Source: Pseudomonas versuta
GTDB taxonomy: Bacteria > Pseudomonadota > Gammaproteobacteria > Pseudomonadales > Pseudomonadaceae
Length of the DNA stretch: 64,000 bases
NCBI RefSeq assembly: GCF_001294575.1
Contig: NZ_CP012676.1
Span: 2,852,001-2,916,000, forward strand
Direction: 5' to 3'
Position 1 is the first letter of the stretch, and each line of letters opens with the position of its first letter. A program made the translations under genes and the position numbers. Under the pieces are notes generated by a model. The model had not been told where the DNA came from, did no database searches, and worked only from the letters and a program-made list of their open reading frames with translations. This document shows, one piece after another, positions 17,991-27,914 of the stretch.

Positions 17991-18920
17991 TCAAGGGCGA
18001 TAGATGATCGCCGAACCCCACGACAGGCCTACGCCGAAGCCGCTCAGGGCTACGCGCTTCCAGGTCGGGGCATCCATCACGTGCCTTTCCAGCAATAATG
18101 GAATGCTCGATGACACGGTGTTACCGGTCTCGACCATGTCCTTGATGAATTTCTCCGGCTCGCCTTCAAAGCGGCGAGCAACCGCGTCAACGATCGCCGC
18201 ACTGCCCTGGTGGATGCAGAAGGCATCGATGTCCTGGGAGGTCAGCCCGGACTCGTCCATCAATTCGTGCAGGTGCGCCGGCACTTTGAGCAACGCGAAG
18301 TTGAAAACCTGACGTCCGTTCATGAAGAACACGCCATCGCTGACTTTCAAGTGCGGGGCACCCGAACCGTCGGTGCCGAATTTGGCTTTGCCCAGCTGCC
18401 AGGGAGCGTCTTCGCCCATCCAGGTAGCGGTGGCCGCGTCGCCAAAGAGCATGGTGGTGTTGCGGTCTTCCGGGTCGACGATTTTCGAATACGGGTCGGC
18501 GGTGATCAGCAGGCCGTTTTTCAGGCCCGTGGCTTCCATGAAGCCTTTCATCGCGTAGATGCCGTAGACATAGCCCGAGCAGCCCAGGGAAATATCAAAG
18601 GCCGCTACGTGGGTCGGCAGGCCAAGCTTGTCCTGGACGATGGCAGCGGTGTGCGGCAAACCTTCCGCGTCACCGTTTTGAGTCACGACGATCAGCGCGT
18701 CAATGGATTCGCGCTTGAGCTGCGGGTTGTTGGCAAATAGTGCGTTGACTGCCTCGACACACAGGTCCGAGGTTTCCTGGTCAGCATCTTTGCGCGGCAA
18801 AAATGCCGAGCCAATCTTGCCCAGAATGAAGTCTTCGTCCTTGGAGAACTTCGCGCCCTGGGCGTAGTTGTCTACACCGTCTGCAGGCACGTAACTGGCG
18901 ATGCTTTTAATGCCAATCAT
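17991..18920 (-). CDS. Ketoacyl-ACP synthase III-like protein of the flagellin locus
   Basis: A 309-residue thiolase-fold enzyme of the FabH/KAS III family. The Cys-His-Asn triad is present: C114 (SLGCSGYVYG), H237 (CIHQGSAAIVD) and N267 (ETGNTVSSSIP), followed by the C-terminal GFGVGLSWGS loop. It would condense an acyl-CoA with malonyl-ACP or transfer an acyl group. In P. syringae a homologue (orf3) sits between the flagellin glycosyltransferases and fliC and is needed for normal flagellin glycan; P. putida has a similar lone gene. Here no glycosyltransferases flank it. A terminator isolates it from fliC. A housekeeping FabH is possible but less likely in this position. Confidence 0.88.
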   Translation of the reverse strand: MIGIKSIASYVPADGVDNYAQGAKFSKDEDFILGKIGSAFLPRKDADQETSDLCVEAVNALFANNPQLKRESIDALIVVTQNGDAEGLPHTAAIVQDKLGLPTHVAAFDISLGCSGYVYGIYAMKGFMEATGLKNGLLITADPYSKIVDPEDRNTTMLFGDAATATWMGEDAPWQLGKAKFGTDGSGAPHLKVSDGVFFMNGRQVFNFALLKVPAHLHELMDESGLTSQDIDAFCIHQGSAAIVDAVARRFEGEPEKFIKDMVETGNTVSSSIPLLLERHVMDAPTWKRVALSGFGVGLSWGSAIIYRP

Positions 18921-19274
18921 TGTGGCTTCCCAATACTGAATAGCTGGAGATCACCCGCTCGCACAATCGAGGGGCGCTGACAATAAAAGGGCTTAAACGC
19001 GCAAAAGCGGCGAATGTGGGTGCATGAAAATAGACAAAACAGCCTGAAAAAGGCTCTGCACCCGCCCGTACGTTTCACACGATACAGTGAAGATGCGCGT
19101 TGTGACTCATAGGTCACTTGATTTGATGCGGTTTTTTACAAAACGTTTCGGGCAGAGCCAGGATTATGTGGGAGCCGGCTTGCCGGCGATAGCATCACCC
19201 TACCCCTTCAGACAGACCGGTTTTACCGGTATCGCTGGCAAGCCAGCTCCCACAGGTTTGCTGCAAATTCTGCA
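18921..19274. other. Gap between flgL and the KAS III gene
   Basis: This 354-bp non-coding stretch holds the likely promoter region of the KAS III gene and a REP pair at 19167-19255. On the minus strand a TTGTCT hexamer occurs about 115 bp upstream of the start codon, but no clear -10, sigma-54 or FliA signature was found. Confidence 0.6.
19167..19255. repeat. REP pair after flgL
   Basis: The arms TGTGGGAGCCGGCTTGCCGG and TGGCAAGCCAGCTCCCACAG face each other across about 50 nt that also hold the small palindrome ACCGGTTTTACCGGT. It lies right after the flgL stop. Confidence 0.88.
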
Positions 19275-20864
19275 TTACAGCTGATTGAACAGGCTCAACT
19301 GCGAGATTTTGACGAATGCCAGCTGCGAGGCTTCGAGCATGGCTTTCTGGAATGCCAGGTCGATCGAGGCGCCGGCCATGTCGGTGTTGCCAATGGCGGC
19401 AGTGGTGGAGTCGTTGGCCAGGCCCATGCTGATGTTTTCATCGGTCTGGATGTCCACCGCCTGCAAGCGCGCACCAATGGAACCCCGGGCAGTGTCGACC
19501 CCGGCGCTGGCGTTTTTCAAATTGCCTATCGCCGAGTTGATGGCGTCTTTCTGGGTTTGCTGGGCCACCGGGTCCTTGTCACTGGGGATCACCAGTGCCT
19601 TGCGCAACTGGCTAATGGTGTCCAGCGCACTTTGGCTCTGATGGTTGTTGCTGTTGACCACAAACTGGTCGCCCGCAGCGCGCGCACCGGTGAAATCAAA
19701 GGTGACGCCCATGGCCGTGATCGAGTCGCCCGTCATCGTGCCGCTGGCAATCGACTTGCTGCTGGCCGTCACTGGCTGGGTGTAGATTTCATATTGCGTA
19801 TCGCTGGTGAACTTGATGACCGCGCCACTGCTCGGGAAGCTGTCGCTGTAGGCCTTGGCATCAGCCACGACGGTACCGGTGATCTGCGCCGTCGAGGTGT
19901 TGCTCGGGGTGCGCGAGGCATTGAAGGTGTCAGGCTTGGCTTCAAGGCTAAAAGAGTGCCCCGCCACTGCCGCATCCTGATCGACTGCAGGAATGTCCTT
20001 GAGGTCCAGGTTGATGTCGAACGATACGCCGCGCAGGCTGATGCTGTGGGCACCCTCCTTGGTGGAATCGAAGACGCCATTGCCAGGCACTTCAGCGGTC
20101 ACGTCATTGCCCAGGGCGTCGGTCAGCTTGTACTGGGTGCTGCTGGTGAATGCCAGCGTGTAGGGCTGACCATCGACAAAGCTTTTATTGAATACCGGGC
20201 TTGAAGTGATCAAACCGGCCGACAGCGAAACCTTGCCATTGTCGGGGATGACCGCGCCGGTGGCGTCTACCACCGGCAGTGCCGTGACCTGTGTACGCCC
20301 GGTATTGACCGAGTTCTCCATAAAGCTCTTGGCCGTGTCGCTGCCGGCCAGGCTCAGGGTGTCCGAGACCTTGAGGTTGAGCTGGGTGTCGTCACCCTGA
20401 TAGCTGTACGTCCCGTCGTTGTTGCGGGTATAGGGCGGGGTGTCGGTTTTCGAACCGGAGAACATGTAGTTGCCCGCGGCGTCCTTGCTGTTGAGCAAGC
20501 TGAACACCTGGTCTTCGATACTGCCCAGTACGTTGGCGATGGTAGCGCGATCGGCATCGCCCTTGCCGCTGCCAGCCCCCAGCGCTAGCTCGCTGGCCTT
20601 TTGCAACGCGGTGTTGATGCTGTCGAGGATGGCTTCCTGGCTGCCCAGCGTGGCCTTGATGCTGTTCATGTTGGTGGTGTACTGACCCAGCATGTCTTTT
20701 TGCTGCTGCAATTGCAGCAGGCGCGCAGCACCGACCGGATCATCCGCCGCAGTCTGGATGCGCACGCCGGAGTCGATCTGGCCCTGGGTCTTGATCACCG
20801 ACGAGAAATTGTTCTGGTAGGTGGCGCTGGTCGACTCAAAAAACTGGGAAGTAGAGATACGCAT
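19275..20864 (-). CDS. flgL: Flagellar hook-filament junction protein FlgL (HAP3)
   Basis: A 529-residue junction protein. The flagellin-like N-terminal helix domain (MRISTSQFFESTSATYQNNF; GVRIQTAADDPVGAARLLQL) and C-terminal helix (SIDLAFQKAMLEASQLAFVK) frame a long variable middle. It is the second layer between hook and filament. It starts 14 bp after flgK and ends the flgF-L transcript at a REP pair. It is longer than enteric FlgL (about 317), as usual in Pseudomonas. Confidence 0.95.
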   Translation of the reverse strand: MRISTSQFFESTSATYQNNFSSVIKTQGQIDSGVRIQTAADDPVGAARLLQLQQQKDMLGQYTTNMNSIKATLGSQEAILDSINTALQKASELALGAGSGKGDADRATIANVLGSIEDQVFSLLNSKDAAGNYMFSGSKTDTPPYTRNNDGTYSYQGDDTQLNLKVSDTLSLAGSDTAKSFMENSVNTGRTQVTALPVVDATGAVIPDNGKVSLSAGLITSSPVFNKSFVDGQPYTLAFTSSTQYKLTDALGNDVTAEVPGNGVFDSTKEGAHSISLRGVSFDINLDLKDIPAVDQDAAVAGHSFSLEAKPDTFNASRTPSNTSTAQITGTVVADAKAYSDSFPSSGAVIKFTSDTQYEIYTQPVTASSKSIASGTMTGDSITAMGVTFDFTGARAAGDQFVVNSNNHQSQSALDTISQLRKALVIPSDKDPVAQQTQKDAINSAIGNLKNASAGVDTARGSIGARLQAVDIQTDENISMGLANDSTTAAIGNTDMAGASIDLAFQKAMLEASQLAFVKISQLSLFNQL

Positions 20865-20878
20865 CGTCGAGGACTCCC

Positions 20879-22927
20879 TTAAAGACTGTTGATCAGCGTG
20901 CTGAAGGTTTCTTGCGCCGCTTTGATGATCTGCGACGATGCGGTGTAGTACTGCTGGAACTTGACCAGGTTGGAGGCTTCTTCATCGAGGTTGACCTGGG
21001 ACACCGAGCTGCGGGTCTGCGTGGCATACGCCAGCGCTGCGGTGTTGGCCGTACCGTCGACGGCGGCCTGGCTGGCCTTGCCGCCCACTTTGGAAACCAG
21101 CTGGGTGTACGAGGAAGCCATGCTGACGCCGCCGGTACCGTCTTTGCCGACGCCGACCGTGGCTTTGGTCTGCAGGCCCAGCAACAGGTTGGCGTTAGTG
21201 TTGTCTGCCTTGCCGTCCTTGTTGAACTTGATGTCGAAGCTGTCGCCCTTGGCCGGCGACCCGCTGATGGTGGTGTCAAAGCCTATGGTTTTGGCCGTGC
21301 CATCGGCGTTTGTCACCGGCAAGCCCGCCGCATCCAGCACTGGCAGGTTGATGGTGACCTTGTTGTCCTGGCCCGGCACGATGCTGCCCTTGGCGATCTC
21401 CTCGCCTTTTTCGTTCAGCACGCGGTAGCCCTGGGCCCCTCCCGCTGCGTCGTCAAACGCAATACGCACCGGCATTACGCCTTCAATCTGCGACTGCGTC
21501 TGGCCCAGGTCTGCGCCACCGTAGATATCCAGCACCGAGGACAGGCTTGGCGTGCTCAAGGTCCCCGTACCACTGTTGGAGCCGCCCTTCCCCGCCACCA
21601 GCGGTGCGGCGAACGCCAATTTACCGGCATCGCCCATCTGCACCCCGATATTGCTGGCGCCGTTACGGGTCGGGCTGACTTTGAATTGATCGCCTTTGCT
21701 CAAGGCGCCACCGCTAAGGTCCATGGTGAAACCATCGATCACTGCAGCAGGCTTTTGATCCAGATTGAAGGCGCCCATGCTGGTGCCGTCCGAGCGTTTG
21801 ACCGTGTAGTCCTTGTCGCTGGTGAACGTCACCTGATAGTCGTAAGCGGTCAACGCCCCACTGTCAGTGATGTTGACGTTCAGGTTGCCCGAGCCCGCAC
21901 TGTTGCCGGTCGCGGCCAGGCTGCGCTGGCTGATGGCCTGGGCACTGTTGATGCTGTTGAACATCGACGAGCCAAACTCGCCATTGGCATCCAGGCCCTG
22001 CCCCAGCTGCTTGTTGATCGCGTCGGCGACCACAATCGCGGTGCGCCCCAAATCGTTGATTGCCGGGGCCAGCACGTCATCGCGATAGCGCAGCAGGCCG
22101 CCGATCTTGCCGCCGGTAATGACCGAAGTGACATCGGAGCTGGACTGCGCGTAGTTGATCTGAATGCTGAACTGGCTTTTATCGACTTTGCCCGGCACCG
22201 CCGACAAAGTATTGGACGTGTTGCCCTGCACCAACGCCTGCCCTGTGCCCAGGGTCACGTCATAAACGTTGTCGTGTTCCTGGACCGTGACCCCAACCAA
22301 TTCATTAAGGGTGCGCACCGCTTCGTTGCGCGCATCCAGCAAGTTGTTCGGCGTGTTGCCGGCAGTGGTGGCCTGGGCGATTTGCTTGTTGAGCGAGGCA
22401 ATGGTGGCGGTGTGCTGGTTGACCATCGAGGTCAGGGTGTCCAGCTGGGTGTTGATGCCTTCGTTCTGCTGGTTGAGCTGGCTCGAGATCGAGTTGAAAC
22501 GGTTACTCAGGGCTTGCGCATTGGTCAGCAATAACTGGCGGGCCGACATGTCGCCGGGAGCGCCGGCCGCGGTTTGCAAAGATGAAAAGAAACTGCTGAG
22601 CACGGCCGAGATGCCGGTGCTTTTATCTGACAGCAGTTTGTCCACCGAGCCGATCTGATCGAGATAGGACTGGGCATCACCGTTGAGCGAGGTGGTGGTT
22701 TGCAACTGGGCGTCGAGATAGGAGTTGTACACCCGGCGCACGTCAGCCAGGGTGGTGCCGGTGCCGATAAACACCCCGCCCACTTGCTGCGAGCCGGCGC
22801 TGCTCTGCACGATTTGCTGGCGCGAGTAGCCCGAGGTGTTGGCGTTGGCAATGTTGTTGCCTACGGTCGCCAATGCCCCTTGGCTCGCGTTCAGCCCCGA
22901 CATCCCGATGTTGATCAAACTCGCCAT
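20879..22927 (-). CDS. flgK: Flagellar hook-filament junction protein FlgK (HAP1)
   Basis: A 682-residue junction protein. It starts MASLINIGMSGLNASQGALA and carries the rod/hook family signature NNIANANTSGYSRQQIVQ; the C-terminal D0 helix has the typical SSQIIKAAQETFSTLINSL ending. The middle beta domains are variable. It is the first junction layer on the hook. Length is typical for Pseudomonas. Confidence 0.96.
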   Translation of the reverse strand: MASLINIGMSGLNASQGALATVGNNIANANTSGYSRQQIVQSSAGSQQVGGVFIGTGTTLADVRRVYNSYLDAQLQTTTSLNGDAQSYLDQIGSVDKLLSDKSTGISAVLSSFFSSLQTAAGAPGDMSARQLLLTNAQALSNRFNSISSQLNQQNEGINTQLDTLTSMVNQHTATIASLNKQIAQATTAGNTPNNLLDARNEAVRTLNELVGVTVQEHDNVYDVTLGTGQALVQGNTSNTLSAVPGKVDKSQFSIQINYAQSSSDVTSVITGGKIGGLLRYRDDVLAPAINDLGRTAIVVADAINKQLGQGLDANGEFGSSMFNSINSAQAISQRSLAATGNSAGSGNLNVNITDSGALTAYDYQVTFTSDKDYTVKRSDGTSMGAFNLDQKPAAVIDGFTMDLSGGALSKGDQFKVSPTRNGASNIGVQMGDAGKLAFAAPLVAGKGGSNSGTGTLSTPSLSSVLDIYGGADLGQTQSQIEGVMPVRIAFDDAAGGAQGYRVLNEKGEEIAKGSIVPGQDNKVTINLPVLDAAGLPVTNADGTAKTIGFDTTISGSPAKGDSFDIKFNKDGKADNTNANLLLGLQTKATVGVGKDGTGGVSMASSYTQLVSKVGGKASQAAVDGTANTAALAYATQTRSSVSQVNLDEEASNLVKFQQYYTASSQIIKAAQETFSTLINSL

Positions 22928-22937
22928 GGTTCAAACC

Positions 22938-24191
22938 TTATATGTGCGTGGAAGAACCCGTCGAGACGTAGCTCTGGTAGGTCTTCATTTGCTTGGCAAT
23001 CTGCGAAATCTTGCTCGCGTACTCAGGGTCGGTCGCATAACCGGCCTTCTGCAACTCACGAACAAACTGCTCTGGTTTATCGGCTGCGTTCAGCACTTCT
23101 TTATAACGATTGTTGCTTTGCAGCAGCGTGACCAGGTCGTGGAAGCTGTCCTGATAGGAATCGTAAGAACGGAAGTCCGCCGTCTCCTTGACCATCTGCC
23201 CGCCCTTGAACTCACTGGTGATGGCCCGCGCCTGCGGCCCCTGCCAGCTGCCTGTGGCCTTGATGCCGAACAGGTTGTGGCTGCTGCTGCCATCCTGCTG
23301 GCGCATCACCGATTTGCCCCAGCCGGTTTCCAGCGCCGCCTGCGCCACCAGATACAGCGGATCGACGCCGATGCGGTCGGCCGCCTGCTGCGCCATCGGC
23401 AACATGGTGGCGACAAAGGCGTCCGGTGATTCGAAGGCCTGTTTGGCCGGTGCCAGTGGCGGTTGCGCCACGGCCCGTCCATAAAACTGCATCCGCCCTT
23501 GCACACCGCCTGCGCTGAGCATGGGGTGACGGCTGCCCTTGATCACGGCATCCATCGATGTGCTGGTGCGACCGGGGACGGTCCCGGTATTGAGGGTTGA
23601 GCGGGCCGGATCGGCCGAGGGCACAATCCCGGCCAGCAAGCGGTCGGTCAGTTTGTTCGGCAATGCCAGGCGACGCTGATTGAGCATTGCCACATCATTT
23701 TTATGCCCGCCTTCCACGGCAGTGGTGGCCACCCGCGAGGCCCACAACGGGCGCTGGCCGCTGGAGCGTACAAACGGGCTGGCCGCCGCCGGGGTGACCG
23801 GGGCAGGTGTTTTCACTTCAGCGCTCAAGGCAGCCGTAGCGGCCTCCCCCGGCACTGCGGGTTTGTTCTTCGACATCTGGCGCATCAACACGTCAGCCAG
23901 ACCGATGCCGCCGCCCTGACGGGACAAGGTCACCGACAGTTGCTGGTCGTACATTTCCTGATACTGCTTGGCCGCGGGGGTGTTGAGCGGGTTGTCCTTG
24001 CCCAGCACTTCGTTCGCCGAGCGCATGGACTTGAGCATTTCGTTGAGGAACAGCGACTCGAATTCCTGCGCCACCTTGCGCATGTTGCCGTCACTTTCAC
24101 GGTCGCCGACCTTCAGGTTGTTCAGACGATTGAGGTCGGTAAACGCCCCCGAATCGCTGCCGCTGACCAGACCGCTCTTACGCATATCCAT
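22938..24191 (-). CDS. flgJ: Flagellar rod-capping protein and peptidoglycan hydrolase FlgJ
   Basis: A 417-residue, two-domain protein. The N-terminal rod-scaffold domain (residues 1-110) contains VAQEFESLFLNEMLKSMR; a long Ala/Pro/Thr linker follows; the C-terminal glucosaminidase-type domain (about 260-417) has SPDAFVATMLPMAQQAADRI and LVAQAALETGWGKSV, with the catalytic Glu in ALETGWG. It caps the growing rod and opens the peptidoglycan layer. It lies between flgK and flgI with about 10-bp gaps. Confidence 0.96.
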   Translation of the reverse strand: MDMRKSGLVSGSDSGAFTDLNRLNNLKVGDRESDGNMRKVAQEFESLFLNEMLKSMRSANEVLGKDNPLNTPAAKQYQEMYDQQLSVTLSRQGGGIGLADVLMRQMSKNKPAVPGEAATAALSAEVKTPAPVTPAAASPFVRSSGQRPLWASRVATTAVEGGHKNDVAMLNQRRLALPNKLTDRLLAGIVPSADPARSTLNTGTVPGRTSTSMDAVIKGSRHPMLSAGGVQGRMQFYGRAVAQPPLAPAKQAFESPDAFVATMLPMAQQAADRIGVDPLYLVAQAALETGWGKSVMRQQDGSSSHNLFGIKATGSWQGPQARAITSEFKGGQMVKETADFRSYDSYQDSFHDLVTLLQSNNRYKEVLNAADKPEQFVRELQKAGYATDPEYASKISQIAKQMKTYQSYVSTGSSTHI

Positions 24192-24201
24192 GACGGCGGC
24201 C

Positions 24202-25314
24202 TCAGATCACGATCAGGTCGGCTTGCAAGGCGCCGGCCTGTTTCAGCGCTTCGAGAATCGCCATCAAGTCGCCGGGGGCCGCGCCCACCTGATTCACCGC
24301 ACGCACAATCTCGTCCAGCGTGGTGCCCGGGCCGAACTTGAACATCGGCTTGGCTTCTTGCTGCGCATTGAGCCGTGAACGCGGCACGACAGCGGTCTGG
24401 CCGTTGGACAGCGGGCCCGGCTGGCTGACGATAGGGTCTTCGGTGATGGTCACGGTCAGGCTGCCGTGGGTCACGGCCGCAGGCGAAACCTTGACGTTCT
24501 GGCCGATCACTATGGTGCCGGTGCGCGAGTTGATGATGACCTTGGCCACCGCCTGTCCCGGATCGACTTCGAGGTTTTCCAGGATCGACAGGTAGTCGAC
24601 ACGCTGGCTGGGGTCCAGTGGCGCAGTAACCCGCACCGAGCCGCCATCAATTGCCTGGGCGACGCCGGGGCCGAGCAAGTCGTTGATCTTGTCGACCACG
24701 CGCTTGGCGGTGGTGAAGTCGGAGCGATTGAGGTTCAGGGTCAGGCTGTTGCCCTGATTGAAACCGCTCGGCACCGCACGCTCTACCGACGCACCACCGG
24801 GAATGCGCCCGGCAGAAGGAACGTTGACGGTGATCTTCGAACCATCACGGCCTTCGGCATCGAATCCGCCCACCACCAGGTTGCCCTGGGCGACTGCGTA
24901 AACGTTGCCATCGATACCCTTGAGCGGTGTAAGCAGCAGCGTGCCGCCGCGCAGGCTTTTGGAGTTGCCGATGGAGGAAACGGTGATGTCGATCACCTGC
25001 CCCGGCTTGGCAAACGCGGGCAAGTCGGCACTGATGGACACGGCAGCAACGTTTTTCAGCTGCACGTTACCCGAGCCAGGCGGCACCTTGATCCCGAACT
25101 GCGAGAGCATGTTGTTGAACGTCTGCAGGGTGAACGGGGTTTGGGTGGTCTGGTCGCCTGTGCCATTGAGCCCGACCACCAGGCCATAACCAATCAATTG
25201 GTTGGAGCGCACGCCTGAAATGCTGGCGATGTCCTTCAACCGCTCGGCGTGAACGCCCAGGGTGGTCGACATCAGCAGTACGGCTGCCAGCAAATGCTTG
25301 AGATGGGCGGTCAT
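24202..25314 (-). CDS. flgI: Flagellar P-ring protein FlgI
   Basis: A 370-residue periplasmic ring protein with a Sec signal peptide ([20 protein letters not shown], cleavage before ERLKDIAS). The family signature [20 protein letters not shown] is present. It surrounds the rod in the peptidoglycan layer. The ATG at 25314 is directly preceded by an in-frame GTG at 25317 that could equally serve. Confidence 0.96.
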   Translation of the reverse strand: MTAHLKHLLAAVLLMSTTLGVHAERLKDIASISGVRSNQLIGYGLVVGLNGTGDQTTQTPFTLQTFNNMLSQFGIKVPPGSGNVQLKNVAAVSISADLPAFAKPGQVIDITVSSIGNSKSLRGGTLLLTPLKGIDGNVYAVAQGNLVVGGFDAEGRDGSKITVNVPSAGRIPGGASVERAVPSGFNQGNSLTLNLNRSDFTTAKRVVDKINDLLGPGVAQAIDGGSVRVTAPLDPSQRVDYLSILENLEVDPGQAVAKVIINSRTGTIVIGQNVKVSPAAVTHGSLTVTITEDPIVSQPGPLSNGQTAVVPRSRLNAQQEAKPMFKFGPGTTLDEIVRAVNQVGAAPGDLMAILEALKQAGALQADLIVI

Positions 25315-25331
25315 CACTAAATGGACTCTTT

Positions 25332-26027
25332 TTAGAAAGGAAACAGCGGGCTAAGGAAGAAGCGGTCAAACCAGCCCGGCTGACTGGCATCGGCAAACGA
25401 GCCGGTACCCGAGTAGGTAATGCGCGCATCGGCCACGCGGGTCGAGGACACGGTGTTATCGGTGCTGATGTCATCGGCCCGCACCAGGCCGGCAATGCGC
25501 ACCAGTTCATCGCCGGTGTTGAGGGTCATCCACTTCTCGCCGCGTACCGCGATGATGCCGTTGGGCAATACATCGGCCACGGTCACCGTGACCGAACCGG
25601 TGAGGCTGTTGCCCTGCCCGGCCTTGCTGTCGCCCTTGGTCGCGCGGCTGCCGCTGTAACCGGCATTGAGGCTCAGATCACCACTGCCCAGCGGGTTATT
25701 AGTGGTCAGGCCGCCGCCAAACAATGAGGTCAGACCGATGCTGGTGTTGCTGTTTTTGCCGATTGCCGAGTTGGCGTTTTTGCTCGCCTGAGTTTTCTCG
25801 TTCAGGGTAATGGTGATGATGTCACCAATGCGAAAGGCCTTGCGGTCGCTATACAGGTTCTGTTCAAAGCCTGCCTGGTAAATCGAGCCGTTGTTGGCCG
25901 CTGCCGGCAGCGGAGTACGCGGCAGGACAGGGGCGTAATACGGGTCGTTGGGCCGTGGTGGCGGGCTGACGCATCCCGCCACGAAGGTGACGGCGCCCAA
26001 TGCCAGAACTGAACAAAAACGTTTCAT
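25332..26027 (-). CDS. flgH: Flagellar L-ring lipoprotein FlgH
   Basis: A 231-residue outer-membrane ring protein. The ATG at 26027 gives a lipoprotein signal peptide with lipobox VAGC ([19 protein letters not shown]); earlier in-frame codons would spoil it. The conserved core [20 protein letters not shown] and [17 protein letters not shown] segment ([17 protein letters not shown]) are visible. It forms the outer-membrane bushing with FlgI. It lies 16 bp past the flgG stop. Confidence 0.95.
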   Translation of the reverse strand: MKRFCSVLALGAVTFVAGCVSPPPRPNDPYYAPVLPRTPLPAAANNGSIYQAGFEQNLYSDRKAFRIGDIITITLNEKTQASKNANSAIGKNSNTSIGLTSLFGGGLTTNNPLGSGDLSLNAGYSGSRATKGDSKAGQGNSLTGSVTVTVADVLPNGIIAVRGEKWMTLNTGDELVRIAGLVRADDISTDNTVSSTRVADARITYSGTGSFADASQPGWFDRFFLSPLFPF

Positions 26028-26043
26028 GACTGCTCCTGCGTAA

Positions 26044-26829
26044 TTACAGATTTTGCGTAACAAACGACAACATCTGGTCGGCGGTGGAGATCACTTTGGA
26101 GTTCATCTCGTAGGCGCGCTGGGTGGTGATCATGTTGACCATTTCTTCCACGGTGCTGACGTTCGAGGTTTCCAGCGTGCTTTGCATCGTGGTGCCAAAA
26201 CCGTTGAGGCCCGGGGTACCGATTTGCGGCGCGCCACTGGACGCGGTTTCCAGGAACAGGTTGCCGCCCTGGGACTGCAAACCGGCCGGGTTGATGAAGT
26301 CAGCGGTCTGTACGTTACCGATCACTTGCGCGGCCGGGTTGCCGGCAATCGTCACCGACACGGTGCCGTCCTGGCCAACGGTGAACGTCTGGGCATCGGC
26401 CGGCACCACAATCGCCGGCTCCAGGGCAAAGCCGCTGGCGGTGACGATCTGGCCGTTGGCGTCCAGGTGAAAGGTACCGTCGCGGCTGTAGGCCGTGGTG
26501 CCGTCCGGCTGCATGATCTGGAAAAATCCACGGCCATTGATCGCCATGTCCAGCGGCTGGTCGGTGGTTTGCAAGCTGCCTGCCGTGAAGTTCTTTTGCG
26601 TGCCGACGATGCGCACCCCGGTGCCTACCTGCAGGCCCGACGGCAGTTCGCTGTCCTGGGTCGACTGGGCGCCAGGCTGGCGTTTGATCTGGTACAGCAA
26701 GTCCTGAAATTCGGCACGATCACGTTTGAAACCGGTGGTCGAGACGTTGGCCAGGTTGTTGGAAATGGTGGTCAGGTTGGTGTCTTGTGCAGCCAAACCT
26801 GTTTTTGCAACCCACAGTGCCGGAAGCAT
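26044..26829 (-). CDS. flgG: Flagellar distal rod protein FlgG
   Basis: A 261-residue rod protein. It shows the rod/hook N-terminal signature [20 protein letters not shown], the internal [20 protein letters not shown] repeat shared by FlgE/F/G, and the C-terminal helix [20 protein letters not shown]. It makes up the distal rod inside the P and L rings. It follows flgF by 52 bp. Confidence 0.97.
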   Translation of the reverse strand: MLPALWVAKTGLAAQDTNLTTISNNLANVSTTGFKRDRAEFQDLLYQIKRQPGAQSTQDSELPSGLQVGTGVRIVGTQKNFTAGSLQTTDQPLDMAINGRGFFQIMQPDGTTAYSRDGTFHLDANGQIVTASGFALEPAIVVPADAQTFTVGQDGTVSVTIAGNPAAQVIGNVQTADFINPAGLQSQGGNLFLETASSGAPQIGTPGLNGFGTTMQSTLETSNVSTVEEMVNMITTQRAYEMNSKVISTADQMLSFVTQNL

Positions 26830-26881
26830 GGTGCTCTCCTCGCGCGCCGTTCAGGGCGCTGCGTTTAAGTAATTGGCCGAG

Positions 26882-27622
26882 TTAGCTCATTGCCAGGACG
26901 CGGGTCATGGCCTGGTCGTCTTCTTTGGCGGTGTTCATCATTTTGATATGCAGTTCGAACTGCTTGGACAGGGCCAGCACCGAGGTCATTTCGTCGACGG
27001 CATTGACGTTGCTCGCCTCCAGAAACCCCGAGACCACACGCACGTTGGCGTCGGCCTGGGCCGGCTTGCCGTCGTTGGTGTGGATCATGCCGTCCAGGCC
27101 CTTGCTCATGGTTTTGAGGTCCGGCTGGACCAGCTTGATGCGGTCCACTTGCGCCATCACCCGCGGGCCTTCGCCCATGGCACGGATGGAGATGGTGCCG
27201 TCTTCACCGACTTCGATTTTTTGCTCCGGCGGCACGGCAATCGGCCCGCCATTGCCCATGACCGGCATGCCATTGCCAGCACGCAGAATGCCCAGGGCAT
27301 CCACATTCATGCTCGCGGTACGCACATAGGCTTCACTGCCGTCGGGAGATTGCACGGCCATCCAGCCATCACCGGCCACGGCCACATCCAGGTCGCGCCC
27401 GGTTTCAATCATGGCGCCAGGGCTGAAATCGGTGGCAGGGCGCTCGGTCAGCGCATAGGCACGGGCTGGAAAGCTGTCACCAAACACCGGCATCGAGCGG
27501 GCCTGCTCCAGGTCCCGTTGAAAACCGTTGGTCGAGATGTTCGCCAGATTGTTGGCATGAGCCTTCTGCGCCAGTGCGTTCTGGCTGGCGCCGGTCATTG
27601 CCACATAAAGGTACTTGTCCAC
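26882..27622 (-). CDS. flgF: Flagellar proximal rod protein FlgF
   Basis: A 246-residue rod protein with the N-terminus MDKYLYVAMTGASQNALAQK and the signature ANNLANISTNGFQRDLEQ. GTG at 27622 is chosen as start because a strong GAGGAAAG ribosome site sits 3-10 bp upstream and the product matches known FlgF; the open frame extends 18 codons further into the promoter. It is the first gene of flgFGHIJKL in this genome. flgBCDE, which precede flgF in P. aeruginosa, are not here. Confidence 0.95.
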   Translation of the reverse strand: MDKYLYVAMTGASQNALAQKAHANNLANISTNGFQRDLEQARSMPVFGDSFPARAYALTERPATDFSPGAMIETGRDLDVAVAGDGWMAVQSPDGSEAYVRTASMNVDALGILRAGNGMPVMGNGGPIAVPPEQKIEVGEDGTISIRAMGEGPRVMAQVDRIKLVQPDLKTMSKGLDGMIHTNDGKPAQADANVRVVSGFLEASNVNAVDEMTSVLALSKQFELHIKMMNTAKEDDQAMTRVLAMS

Positions 27623-27679
27623 AGTCTTTCCTCTGTCTGACGGACGCTTGCCGCCCACCGCTGTACTGCAGAGCATCTA

Positions 27680-27694
27680 GCAATTTGCGCACCA
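27680..27694 (-). promoter_or_regulatory. Probable sigma-54 promoter of flgFGHIJKL
   Basis: On the minus strand the sequence reads TGGTGCGCAAATTGC. It keeps the TGG and TTGC elements at exact -24/-12 spacing, with two changes in the -24 tail. It is 57 bp upstream of the flgF GTG and would give a leader of about 45 nt. Confidence 0.72.
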
Positions 27695-27836
27695 ACTTTT
27701 TTTTGACGCGGGTAATGGCCGCGCAGCGGGGCCTGGAGGCTTGTGTGGAGGCGGGAAAGGAAAGATTGAAGACGTAAAAACGGCGCTATTGTGCCGGTAG
27801 CGGCAAGGCATGGCCTGTGCTGTCAAATGCGCCGCT

Positions 27837-27910
27837 GTTGCCGGCAAGCCGGCTCCTGCAGGGATGGTGCAATTCACACACATCATGTGGGAGCCGGCTT
27901 GCCGGCGATT
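27837..27910. repeat. REP pair between phhR and flgF
   Basis: The arms GCCGGCAAGCCGGCTCCTGC and TGGGAGCCGGCTTGCCGGC face each other just past the phhR stop. Confidence 0.85.
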
Positions 27911-27914
27911 GGGT

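Noticed and set aside
20912..22534. A 540-codon open frame on the plus strand opposite flgK
   Set aside because: It is a high-GC shadow of flgK in the complementary frame, with no ribosome site, no recognisable domain and low-complexity His/Arg/Gln composition.
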